Origin: CAWAHD01 sp963781785
GTDB lineage: Bacteria; Planctomycetota; Planctomycetia; Isosphaerales; Isosphaeraceae
Assembly (NCBI GenBank): GCA_963781785.1
Contig: CAWAHD010000002.1
Coordinates: forward strand, 62,001-126,000
Direction: 5' to 3'
DNA length: 64,000 nucleotides
Shown here: one piece after another, positions 1 to 7,661 of the stretch
How positions within the stretch are numbered: position 1 is the first letter of the stretch
Layout of the letters: the number at the start of each line of letters is the position of its first letter
Notes under the pieces: generated by a model
The model's input: the letters and a program-made list of their open reading frames with translations, nothing else
The model's database searches: none
Told to the model about the DNA's origin: nothing
Translations under genes and position numbers: made by a program

Positions 1-1095
1 GGTCTCAGCCTGGCGGCTTCGTCGCGGTGTCTGGCGGCTTCGTCGCGGTGTCTGGCGGCTTCGTCGCGGTGTCAGCCTTTGTTTTTGGTTTTTCGCCGTG
101 GTGGCTTCGCGGTGTCGGCGGCTTCGCGGTGTCGGCGGCGCGGGGCGGCTTCGGTGTCAGCCTTTGTTTTTGGTTTTTCGCCGTGGCGGCTTCGCGGTGT
201 CTGGCGGCTTCGGCGGCTCGGTGTCAGCCTTTGTTTTTGGTTTTTCGCCGTGGCGGCTTCGCGGTGTCTGGCGGCTTCGGCGGCTCGGTGTCAGCCTTTG
301 TTTTTGGTTTTGGCGGCTTCGCGGGGCGGCTTCGGTGTCAGCCTTTGTTTTTGGTTTTTCGCCGTGGCGGCTTCGCGGTGTCTGGCGGCTTCGGCGGCTC
401 GGTGTCAGCCTTTGTTTTTGGTTTTTCGCCGTGGCGGCTTCGCGGTGTCTGGCGGCTTCGGCGGCTCGGTGTCAGCCTTTGTTTTTGGTTTTGGCGGCTT
501 CGCGGTGTCAGCCTTTGTTTTGGCGGCTTCGCGGTGTCTGGCGGCTTCGCGGTGTCAGCCTTTGTTTTTGGTTTTTCGCCGTGGCGGCTTCAGGGCGGCT
601 TCGCGGTGTCAGCCTTTGTTTTTGGTTTTTCGCCGTGGCGGCTTCGCGGTGTCTGGCGGGTTCGCGGTGTCAGCCTTTGTTTTTGGTTTTTCGCCGTGGC
701 GGCTTCGGGCGGCTTCGCGGTGTCAGCCTTGGGCGGCTCGCGGTGTCAGCCTTTGTTTTTGGTTTTTCGCCGTGGCGGCTTCGCGGTGTCTGGCGGCTTC
801 GCGGTGTCAGCCTTTGTTTTTGGTTTTTCGCCGGGCGGCTTCGCGGTGTCAGCCTTTGTGTGCGCCGTGATCCGTGTCAGGTGTTGGTCTTCAGTGGGGG
901 TGTCCGTTCGGCCGAACCATACCCCCCGCGCTCGGCCGGAGGGAAAGGACAGGCATCGCGGGGGTCGGCGCCACCCGGCGGCTTCGCGGTGTCAGCCTTT
1001 GTTTTTGGTTTTTCGCCGTGTGGCGGCTTCGCGGTGTCAGCCTTTGTTTTTGGTTTTTCGCCGTGGCGGCTTCGCGGTGTCGGCGGCGCGGTGTT
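1..1095. repeat. Modular tandem array A
   Basis: About fifteen imperfect copies alternate two modules: a GC-rich GGCGGCTTCGCGGTGTC part and a T-rich part reading AGCCTTTGTTTTTGG and onward to TTCGCC. Copies vary in length because modules are dropped or duplicated, so the period is not fixed and not a multiple of three. All three forward frames are open for long stretches with the same low-complexity peptide, which argues against coding. An unrelated ~124-bp insert at about 857-980 occurs again twice in array B. Related sequence appears inverted near 6.5-6.8 kb and 58.87-58.98 kb. Confidence 0.9.
698..1093 (+). repeat. 396-bp direct repeat, left copy (right copy 3017-3412)
   Basis: The segment 698-1093 reads the same, by eye, as 3017-3412, with a constant offset of 2319 bp. 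It contains array modules plus the ~124-bp insert. The two copies flank the CHC2 and ATPase genes as direct repeats, an arrangement that would allow loss or amplification of the module by homologous recombination. The insert alone occurs a third time at about 3468-3590. Confidence 0.8.
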
Positions 1096-1241
1096 GAGAG
1101 TGAGCACGATAATCGAGGACACTCTGATCAAGATAATCGATGGTTCATCGCTCGCCGGATGATCGGCCGGAGTACCGGTGGCCTCTTCTCTGATCGGTCG
1201 TTTGACGGGGTGGTGCGGAGACAATGCCGCGTAGCGGTTTC

Positions 1242-1592
1242 TCACCAGCGCCGGATCCAGGGCACTTCACGACCGAGCCTCTGGCAGAGGTCGATGGCCG
1301 CGTGATGTAGGGGCAGCTTGGTAGCAACGGCCCAGAGATCGAGCTGGTTGCCATGGCTGTGGCAGCCATGGCAGTAGTAACGACCGGTGGCCAGGTTTAC
1401 TGAAAAGCAGCGACTGCGCCGGGACGCGGACTCGTGCAACGGGCAGACGCCGTAGCACTGCGCACCGCATCGAGCCGAGGGCTGGAACCCGAGGAGCGTC
1501 AGGACCTGCTCCATCGTGATTTCGGCGCGCAGCACGTTGAAGTCTACGCCGGGCACGGGTGATCCTGTCTCGGTGGAAGTGACGCGCTCCAT
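1242..1592 (-). CDS. CHC2 zinc-finger (DnaG-type) protein
   Basis: A short protein (~116 aa from the ATG at 1592; a TTG at 1616 is an alternative start). The C-terminal half has the primase-type CHC2 zinc ribbon: CPLH, a ~20-residue spacer with Phe-Ser-Val, then YYCHGCHSHGN. In DnaG this finger binds DNA or primes recognition. Here there is no TOPRIM or RNA-polymerase domain, so it cannot be a complete primase. It lies ~60 bp downstream of the RepA-like ATPase gene on the same strand, and both are bracketed by 396-bp direct repeats. A replication or maintenance module of a mobile element is the likely context. The precise role is inferred. Confidence 0.72.
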   Translation of the reverse strand: MERVTSTETGSPVPGVDFNVLRAEITMEQVLTLLGFQPSARCGAQCYGVCPLHESASRRSRCFSVNLATGRYYCHGCHSHGNQLDLWAVATKLPLHHAAIDLCQRLGREVPWIRRW

Positions 1593-1652
1593 TGGAATCG
1601 TTCCGTTCCCTCTCAACTCTCTATGGGGAACGGGAACGGCCCATCCAATCGA

Positions 1653-2630
1653 TCAATCCCGGCGCTGCCAACCTGCGGGCGTGCGGCACAGCCGGCCAGC
1701 TTGCTCCAGCGACTCAAGCACCTCGCCCAGGCGCTCATTCTTGACCCCGAGGGTATCCCGGATCCTGGCTCGCGTCGCGGTCGCGCCCTGACCCAGAAGG
1801 TCCAGCACGCGCTCCTCGAGGCTGGGCTGCTTGCCGTCCGTGGCAACCTTGGTCGAACCATCCCGCAGCTCCCCGATGACTTCCAGGTGGGTCGTCTCGG
1901 CGTCAGTCGTAACCAGTTGCAGACAGACCGGCGCTGACGCTGGCGCGGCGCGGTGCTCGCTGGAGAGCACCAGTTGTTCCCTGGCTCGCCGGAGGTAGAG
2001 GTTCGAGTCGCCGAAGGCATGGATGTCGCCGGAGCCGCGCAACCCCTGGCCGGCGGCCACTCCTCCGACGGCATTCTTGCGCGTGTGATGCACCAAGAGG
2101 ACCGAGAGATCGAGGTCCCTTTGCAACGACCGGAAGTACGCCAACAACTCGGCCACTTCGCCTGCGTTGTTCTCATCGATGCCGTGCAGCCGCACCAAGG
2201 GATCCAACAGCAGGAGCCGGGGCCGGAGCCGCCTGGCGGTCTCCTTGAGCCTGGTGCGGTCGGCACTCCGGTCAAGCCGGAGCAGAGGCGCCGTGATCAC
2301 GTGGATGCACACCTGGCTCAGTTCCAAACCGCGATGCCGGGCCATCCCCTCGACGCGCTCGCGCACGACCGGCAGTGCGTCTTCAGCCAGGTAAGCCAGG
2401 ACCGGCCCCGGGTCCGGCGCGGCATACCTTCCCAGGCATGCCGTGCCGGTGGCAACGCTCAAGGCAATGTCCAGCCCCAGCCAGGTCTTGGCGCACTTGG
2501 GAGCGCCGCCGATCACGCCAACCGAGCTTGCTCCCCAGAGCTGCTCGACAAGCCAGCGATGGCCGCTTTCCCCGCTCTCAATCTCTCCCACACGCACGAC
2601 CGGAAGGGGTTGATCCGCAGTCGCGGGCAT
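1653..2630 (-). CDS. RepA-like AAA ATPase
   Basis: About 325 aa. The Walker A motif is GGAPKCAKTW near residues 37-46, and a Walker B-like strand LLLLDPLVRLHG is followed by LLVHHTRKN, typical of the RecA-fold hexameric RepA/AAA_25 helicase group found on plasmids, phages and integrated elements. The C-terminal ~90 residues look like a small winged-helix-type region. The ATG at 2630 is chosen; a GTG two codons upstream is also possible. The upstream sequence is immediately the tandem array (2645), so any promoter must lie inside the repeat. With the downstream CHC2 gene it forms a two-gene operon. Helicase activity is inferred from the family only. Confidence 0.75.
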   Translation of the reverse strand: MPATADQPLPVVRVGEIESGESGHRWLVEQLWGASSVGVIGGAPKCAKTWLGLDIALSVATGTACLGRYAAPDPGPVLAYLAEDALPVVRERVEGMARHRGLELSQVCIHVITAPLLRLDRSADRTRLKETARRLRPRLLLLDPLVRLHGIDENNAGEVAELLAYFRSLQRDLDLSVLLVHHTRKNAVGGVAAGQGLRGSGDIHAFGDSNLYLRRAREQLVLSSEHRAAPASAPVCLQLVTTDAETTHLEVIGELRDGSTKVATDGKQPSLEERVLDLLGQGATATRARIRDTLGVKNERLGEVLESLEQAGRLCRTPAGWQRRD

Positions 2631-2644
2631 CTTCACACCTTCAC

Positions 2645-3590
2645 TTTGGCGGCTTCGCGGTGTCAGCCTTTGTTTTTGGTTTTTCGCCGTGGCGGCTTCA
2701 GGGCGGCTTCGCGGTGTCAGCCTTTGTTTTTGGTTTTTCGCCGTGGCGGCTTCGCGGTGTCAGCCTTTGTTTTTGGTTTTTCGCCGTGGCGGCTTCGCGG
2801 TGTCTGGCGGCTTCGGGCGGCTTCGCGGTGTCAGCCTTGGGCGGCTCGCGGTGTCAGCCTTTGTTTTTGGTTTTTCGCCGTGGCGGCTTCGCGGGGCGGC
2901 TTCGCGGTGTCAGCCTTTGTTTTTGGTTTTTCGCCGTGGCGGCTTCGCGGTGTCTGGCGGCTTCGCGGTGTCAGCCTTTGTTTTTGGTTTTTCGCCGTGG
3001 CGGCTTCGCGGTGTCTGGCGGCTTCGGGCGGCTTCGCGGTGTCAGCCTTGGGCGGCTCGCGGTGTCAGCCTTTGTTTTTGGTTTTTCGCCGTGGCGGCTT
3101 CGCGGTGTCTGGCGGCTTCGCGGTGTCAGCCTTTGTTTTTGGTTTTTCGCCGGGCGGCTTCGCGGTGTCAGCCTTTGTGTGCGCCGTGATCCGTGTCAGG
3201 TGTTGGTCTTCAGTGGGGGTGTCCGTTCGGCCGAACCATACCCCCCGCGCTCGGCCGGAGGGAAAGGACAGGCATCGCGGGGGTCGGCGCCACCCGGCGG
3301 CTTCGCGGTGTCAGCCTTTGTTTTTGGTTTTTCGCCGTGTGGCGGCTTCGCGGTGTCAGCCTTTGTTTTTGGTTTTTCGCCGTGGCGGCTTCGCGGTGTC
3401 GGCGGCGCGGTGTCAGCCTTTGTTTTTGGTTTTTCGCCGGGCGGCTTCGCGGTGTCAGCCTTTGTGTGCGCCGTGATCCGTGTCAGGTGTTGGTCTTCAG
3501 TGGGGGTGTCCGTTCGGCCGAACCATACCCCCCGCGCTCGGCCGGAGGGAAAGGACAGGCATCGCGGGGGTCGGCGCCACCCGGCGAATA
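2645..3590. repeat. Modular tandem array B
   Basis: Same module family and orientation as array A, with a dozen or so copies of the GGTGTCAGCCTTTG type core. The ~124-bp insert, beginning around TGTGCGCCGTGATCC, occurs twice (about 3177-3300 and 3468-3590). Its end, containing GGAAAGGACAGGCATCGC, is the left end of the MITE-like element that follows. All three forward frames stay open, which is expected of stop-free low-complexity repeats and is not evidence of genes. Confidence 0.9.
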
Positions 3591-3746
3591 GATCAGATCG
3601 ACCGCCGTAACCCTTTGTAGCAGGATAGTTTGGATTGCCGCGCGACTCCCGCATCCGGCCAACGGCACCCTGGTGGCGAGCCAAAGCGGGTGCGCGCGGG
3701 TCTGGTAACGTGGCGGGATGGATGTGCTGTCGCATTGCCTGTCCTT
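3551..3746. mobile_element. MITE-like element family 1, copy 1
   Basis: A 196-bp segment bounded by inverted AAGGACAGGCA (3551-3561) and TGCCTGTCCTT (3736-3746). It carries no ORF of its own. The interior, with GATCAGATCGACCGCCGTAA and a TGGCGAGCCAAAGCGGG-like stretch, recurs at 4734-4930 and 5166-5362 with the same length and high identity. Same-length copies with conserved terminal inverted repeats indicate a non-autonomous mobile element. Confidence 0.78.
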
Positions 3747-3988
3747 CGTTTTCTCAAAGAGTATTCCTCGTAGAAGGGCGGAGGAATAGCCGATAACGCA
3801 CCCGTTACCCGCTTGATGGCGCCTCAGGGTCGTTTCGCTCAATCTGGGCCGTTGGGCTTCGCCTGACGAATCGGCGGCCGCCAACTCTGTAACTGCCATT
3901 CCCGGCTCTGCGCTTGTCTTGTCGTCCCGAGTGGTGTGCGGTTGAGGTCGGTTTGGACGGGAGCGCTCCGCGAAGGAGAGTGGACGTG

Positions 3989-4774
3989 ATGACGAAGTGC
4001 AGACTCCTCCTCTTGGTCAGCATTGCCTGGCTGCTTGATTCTGGTGCGACGCTTCGGGCGCAGGACCGCGAAATCGCGATCCTGGAGAAAGCCCGTACGG
4101 CCCTCGACGAGGTTGAGGCGATGCCTTTCAAATCGTTGCCCTATCATCGGTTCATGATGACCCAGCTTCGAAAGGCTCAGGGAATAGCGATTTTTCCTGG
4201 TATGGTCAAGGCGGCTGCGGGGGTCGGCGGGCGGCATGGCCGCGGCGTCCTCCTGATCCGAGAGGCGGATGGTGCTTGGGGGCCGCCCATGTTCGTCAAG
4301 TTGTCGGGCGCAAGTGCCGGCATTCAACTCGGAATCGATAGGACTGACCTGGTACTCACCTTCCGAACGCGGAGCAATTTAGAGCATCTAAAGAAGGGGA
4401 AGCTCACCCTGGGCTTGGACAGCATGCTGGCTGTCGGTTCGATCGGGGTCGAGCACATTCTCAGCGCCGACGCCGGTTTGAAAACATGCATCTTCTCCCC
4501 CGCGTCTCCGAGCAGAGGATTGTTTGTCGGCCGGTCCGTGGAAGGGAATCGATTACGGATCGATACCGCCGCCACGGCCGCCTATGAACAGTACGAACAG
4601 ACTTGCGTGCAGAACAGCGGCCAAACGGGCACGGGAACAGCCTCGCCATCGTTAAGACTGCAAATGAGACTCGCGGAGTTATCGACCGCCCCGCCAACGC
4701 CTCATGTCGTTGCGCCGTTCCGCCATGAAGAGGAAGGACAGGCATCGCAGGGCTCGGCGCCACCCGGCGAATGA
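3989..4774 (+). CDS. Exported SYLF (Ysc84-like) lipid-binding domain protein
   Basis: About 261 aa from the ATG at 3989, preceded by AAGGAG ten bases upstream. A longer upstream reading adds only a non-homologous arginine-rich leader. The N-terminus is a signal peptide (LLLLVSIAWLLDSG) ending near ALRAQD. The body has the SYLF pattern: KAQGIAIFPGMVKAAAGVGGRHGRGVLL, then the GGxSAGxQLG-like segment and a late GLFVGRSVEG. SYLF domains bind phosphoinositides in eukaryotes; bacterial members are exported proteins of poorly known function. The last ~13 residues (from about GQASQGSAPPGE) and the stop codon are encoded by the left end of a MITE-like element, so the native C-terminus is probably lost or replaced. 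Confidence 0.82.
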   Translation: MTKCRLLLLVSIAWLLDSGATLRAQDREIAILEKARTALDEVEAMPFKSLPYHRFMMTQLRKAQGIAIFPGMVKAAAGVGGRHGRGVLLIREADGAWGPPMFVKLSGASAGIQLGIDRTDLVLTFRTRSNLEHLKKGKLTLGLDSMLAVGSIGVEHILSADAGLKTCIFSPASPSRGLFVGRSVEGNRLRIDTAATAAYEQYEQTCVQNSGQTGTGTASPSLRLQMRLAELSTAPPTPHVVAPFRHEEEGQASQGSAPPGE

Positions 4775-4930
4775 ATCAGATCGACTGCCGTAAACCTTGT
4801 GTAGCAAGACGGTTTGGTTTGTTGCGTGACTCCCACATTCGGCTAGTGGCGCCCTGGTGGCGAGGCAGAGCGGCTGCGCGCGGGTTTGGTAACGTGGCGG
4901 GACGGATGTGCCGCCGCATTGCCTGTCCTT
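4734..4930. mobile_element. MITE-like element family 1, copy 2
   Basis: A 197-bp copy with AAGGACAGGCA at 4734-4744 and TGCCTGTCCTT at 4920-4930. It overlaps the 3' end of the SYLF gene and supplies its stop codon. Slightly more diverged from copies 1 and 3 than they are from each other. Confidence 0.78.
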
Positions 4931-5022
4931 CGCTTTTGTGGATGTCTCCGTCGACCACAGAGCGGCCAGGATAGATGCCAGGCTCGCCGACATAATTCGG
5001 TGGCTGTGGAGAAGGAAGGAAG

Positions 5023-5162
5023 GACAGGCATCGCAGGGGTCGGCGCCACCCGGCGAATAGATCAGATCGACCGCCGTAACCTCTGTGTGGCAGGATAGTT
5101 TGGATTGCGGGAGGGGAAGGACAGGCATCGCAGGGGTCGGCGCCACCCGGCGAATCAGGGAG
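5023..5162. repeat. Partial left ends of MITE family 1
   Basis: Two truncated left-end pieces precede the full copy at 5166. One runs from about 5026 through the ATAGTTTGGATTGC segment (~5117). A shorter one covers about 5118-5155 and ends after the CACCCGGCGAAT motif. Both begin with AAGGACAGGCATCGCAGGGG. The nested series suggests repeated insertion or slippage at one place. Confidence 0.7.
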
Positions 5163-5165
5163 AGG

Positions 5166-5362
5166 AAGGACAGGCATCGCAGGGGTCGGCGCCACCTGGC
5201 GAATAGATCAGATCGACCGCCGTAACCTCTGTGTGGCAGGATAGTTTGGATTGCTGCGCGACTCCCGCATCCGGCCAACGGCGCCCTGGTGGCGAGGCAA
5301 AGCGGGTGCGCGCGGGTCTGGTAACGTGGCGGGATGGATGTGCTGTCACGTTGCCTGTCCTT
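5166..5362. mobile_element. MITE-like element family 1, copy 3
   Basis: A 197-bp copy with AAGGACAGGCA at 5166-5176 and TGCCTGTCCTT at 5352-5362. It abuts the broken zinc-ribbon gene on its right, so it probably interrupted that gene. Confidence 0.78.
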
Positions 5363-5755
5363 CGTTTTAACGAACGAACGGGTGATGGTGCTTTCGTCGG
5401 CACCGAAGCGTTGGGACAGCTCACTGACCCGCCGCCGGTTCGGCCCTTGCCGCATCGCGCCGACCAGAATGACGATGGCGCCCAGGTAAAGCTTTCGGCC
5501 CAGGAAGCGCACCGAGGGCGGTGTCGCTCTCTTTCTGCAACCTTCGCGATCACAGCAGAAGCTCAGTCTCAGGCGCTGCCACTCGGATAATAGGACGGAA
5601 CTGCCTCGGGGGCTCCGGGGATAGTTGGCGCAATGCAGGCGGCCACCGCACCGACAGCCTTTCTTGCGGGTTTCCTCCGCGAGATCTTCGTCGACTGCCA
5701 GCAGGAACGACCAGAAGCTGGCGGAGTCAGGCAAATCGTGAGGGGAGCCAGACAC
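5363..5755 (-). pseudogene. Truncated cysteine-rich conserved protein, possibly transposase-associated
   Basis: On the minus strand ~130 residues read DSASFWSFLLAVDEDLAEE, then a cysteine-rich part (CRCGGRLHCANYP and FCCDREGCRKRATPPS) and a helical segment LGRKLYLGAIVILVGAM ending SQRFGADESTITR, which resembles a helix-turn-helix. Homologous-looking proteins are known to me as conserved hypothetical or transposase-like zinc-ribbon proteins, but I cannot name the family. The coding character stops where MITE copy 3 begins (5362). The rest of the open frame to 4679 is repeat translation. Interrupted gene. Confidence 0.55.
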
Positions 5756-5774
5756 CCATCGTTCGGTCAGGGAA

Positions 5775-5956
5775 GCCAGACACCCACCGTTCGGTCATGT
5801 GTGCGTGCAGGCATTCAGAATCGCGCCTGTGAGCCATTCACCAATGCAACGTTTCGCGCTAAATTTGCATTCTAAGTCACCCAACATTCAGCCAGCTAAC
5901 GAAATACGCTGGTCGCGAATCCGCAGGCCAACCCGGGGAATTCTTGGGTGTCTGGC
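5775..5956. mobile_element. MITE-like element family 2, copy 1
   Basis: A 182-bp element with inverted ends GCCAGACACCCA (5775-5786) and TGGGTGTCTGGC (5945-5956). The interior is comparatively AT-rich (CAACGTTTCGCGCTAAATTT, then CCAACATTCAGCCAGC) and carries no gene. A short solo left end lies just upstream at about 5749-5761. Confidence 0.75.
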
Positions 5957-5971
5957 ATCCCTTGGGGGGGA

Positions 5972-6153
5972 GCCAGACACCCACCGTTCGGTCATGTGTG
6001 CGTGCAGGCATTCAGAATCGCGCCTGTGAGCCATTCACCAATGCAACGTTTCGCGCTAAATTTGCATTCTAAGTCACCCAACATTCAGCCAGCTAACGAA
6101 ATACGCTGGTCGCGAATCCGCAGGCCAACCCGGGGAATTCTTGGGTGTCTGGC
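5972..6153. mobile_element. MITE-like element family 2, copy 2
   Basis: A direct tandem repeat of the preceding 182-bp element, apparently identical, with ends GCCAGACACCCA (5972-5983) and TGGGTGTCTGGC (6142-6153). An extra solo right end follows at 6160-6171. Confidence 0.75.
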
Positions 6154-6177
6154 ATCCCTTGGGTGTCTGGCATCCCT

Positions 6178-6339
6178 GGTTCCGCAATTATCTGCCCTCA
6201 ATGTGGTTACGACATCGTGACTGAAGCCCGGCCGGAAATGGGCCGGGAGCGTGCGGCACTCCACGAGTTGGTCGCAAACTGGCACAGCCTGAAATCTTCC
6301 GTCAGGGCCAAGATCGTAGATCTGTTGCGGTCTGGGTGA
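6178..6339 (+). pseudogene. C-terminal fragment with a CxxC zinc knuckle
   Basis: Immediately after the family 2 right end, one frame reads SAIICPQCGYDIVTEARPEM, then ERAALHELVANWHSLKSSVRAKIVDLLRSG and a stop. The composition is that of a real protein C-terminus (a single CPQC knuckle, then two amphipathic helices), but no start or upstream domain remains. The upstream part of the same frame is MITE sequence. Probably the tail of a gene cut by the element. Parent family not recognised. Confidence 0.45.
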
Positions 6340-6524
6340 AAGTTGGCTCGGTAATTGACCGTGGAGCACCAGGGACTCTCCGTTCGCCAACTCCTTGGCG
6401 CGAGCGCGCGATCAGACTGTCATCCGCGTTCAGCGGCCAAAAACCACGACCGTGCGTGCGTCCCCCGCTGGTCCTGGAGCACGACTTTGATCGCGCGTTT
6501 GTTTCCGTCCGGTGGATACCTGCA

Positions 6525-6810
6525 CGACCGAAAACAAAAAACGACGGCTGACCCCGCAAAGCCCCCCGACCGAAAACAAAAAGCAAAGGCTGACCCCGCG
6601 AAGCCCCCAAAGGCTGACCCCGCGAAGCCCCTAAGGCTGACCCCGCGAAGCCCCTGACCCCGCGAAGCCCCTGACCCCGCGAAGCCCCTGACCCCGCGAA
6701 GCCCCTAACGCTGACCCCGCGAAGCCCCTGACCCCGCGAAGCCCCTAACGCTGACCCCGCGAAGCCCCTAACGCTGACCCCGCGAAGCCCCTACGCGAAG
6801 CCCCTCGGCC
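6525..6810. repeat. Degenerate tandem array C (inverted relative to A and B)
   Basis: Repeats of GGCTGACCCCGCGAAGCCCC with intervening CGACCGAAAACAAAAA segments. Read on the minus strand this matches the modules of arrays A and B with a few consistent differences (CCCC for CACC). Copies shorten toward the right, ending in near-perfect 17-20 bp units. No coding evidence. The 6340-6524 stretch before it shows nothing I can identify. Confidence 0.85.
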
Positions 6811-6936
6811 GTCGCCTGAATATCGGGACCGAGGTGGCCCGGCCGTGGGAAGGAACCGACACGCCTCCAGAAAAAATCCCCCGTGCCTGTGGACAGCGGT
6901 TCGGGCTTCCCGGATATCTGATTAGGGAGCCGAACG

Positions 6937-7581
6937 ATGGCCGATCCGGTGGGCAACGACCCGAGTCTTCTCCTCCGCCGCGCCTTGGCCGGTGATGAGT
7001 CGGCCCTAGCCGCGCTCTTCGACGGCCATCGCCAGCGGCTCCGCCGGATGATTCGCCTGCGGCTGGACCGCCGGCTGTCGGGACGGGTCGATTCGTCGGA
7101 CGTGCTCCAGGAAGCGTATCTCGACGTCCGCAAGCGGATCGCCGAATACGCCAGCGACCCCGCGGCGATGCCGATCCACCTCTGGCTCCGATTGATCGCC
7201 GGCCAGCGGCTGACCGACGTCCATCGCTACCACCTGGGCTCCCAGATGCGCGACGCCGGCATGGAGGTCTCGCTGCATCGCGGCCCGTACCCCCAGGCCA
7301 GTTCGGTCTCTCTGGCCGCCCAGCTCCTGGGCAAGATGACCAGCGCCAGCAAGGCGGCCATCCGCGCCGAGCACAAGCTGATCGTCCAGGAGGCGCCCAA
7401 CGGCATGGACCCGATCGACCGCGAGGTCCTGGCCCTGCGACATTTCGAACACCTGTCCAATGACGAGACGGCGCAGGTTCTCGGGCTGAGCAAGTCGGCG
7501 GCGAGCAACCGCTATATCCGGGCGCTGAAGCGGCTCAAGGAGATCCTCTCCTCGATTCCCGGGCTGAGGGAGCAATTGTAG
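6937..7581 (+). CDS. ECF-type sigma-70 family RNA polymerase sigma factor
   Basis: 214 aa, ATG preceded by GGGAG. Region 2 spans about residues 27-70 (LFDGHRQRLRRMIRLRLDRR, then SSDVLQEAYLDVRKRI). Region 4 spans about 163-206 (DREVLALRHFEHLSNDETA, then LGLSKSAASNRYIRALKRL, a helix-turn-helix). An unusually long linker between them (QMRDAGMEVSLHRG) is typical of the planctomycete ECF group that sits beside protein kinases. It directs RNA polymerase to a dedicated promoter set. It lies 80 bp upstream of a Ser/Thr kinase on the same strand, which suggests that the kinase or its WD40 sensor controls this sigma factor. No anti-sigma gene is adjacent. Confidence 0.9.
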   Translation: MADPVGNDPSLLLRRALAGDESALAALFDGHRQRLRRMIRLRLDRRLSGRVDSSDVLQEAYLDVRKRIAEYASDPAAMPIHLWLRLIAGQRLTDVHRYHLGSQMRDAGMEVSLHRGPYPQASSVSLAAQLLGKMTSASKAAIRAEHKLIVQEAPNGMDPIDREVLALRHFEHLSNDETAQVLGLSKSAASNRYIRALKRLKEILSSIPGLREQL

Positions 7582-7582
7582 A

Positions 7583-7640
7583 GTGGGTGCAACCCACTGG
7601 TCGGCCGAGCCTTGTGCCGGTGGGTTTGACCCACCCTACG
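7583..7640. repeat. Palindromic pair between sigma factor and kinase
   Basis: Two small inverted repeats: GTGGGTGCAACCCAC (about 7583-7597) and GGTGGGTTTGACCCACC (about 7619-7635), both with 6-7 bp stems. The second is a common planctomycete intergenic palindrome type. No T-run follows, so a classical intrinsic terminator is unlikely. They may be REP sequences or mRNA-stabilising hairpins. Confidence 0.5.
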
Positions 7641-7661
7641 CACCTGATGCGGAGCGGCAAA

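Noticed and set aside
27..1162. Three overlapping ~260-356 codon forward ORFs in array A
   Set aside because: All three frames are open with the same low-complexity peptide because the repeat contains no stops; no ribosome site, no family, and the period is not a multiple of three.
1953..3735. Long ORFs (forward 507 and 411 codons, reverse 179) over the ATPase and array B
   Set aside because: Antisense to the RepA-like gene or translations of repeat modules; the real gene is on the minus strand.
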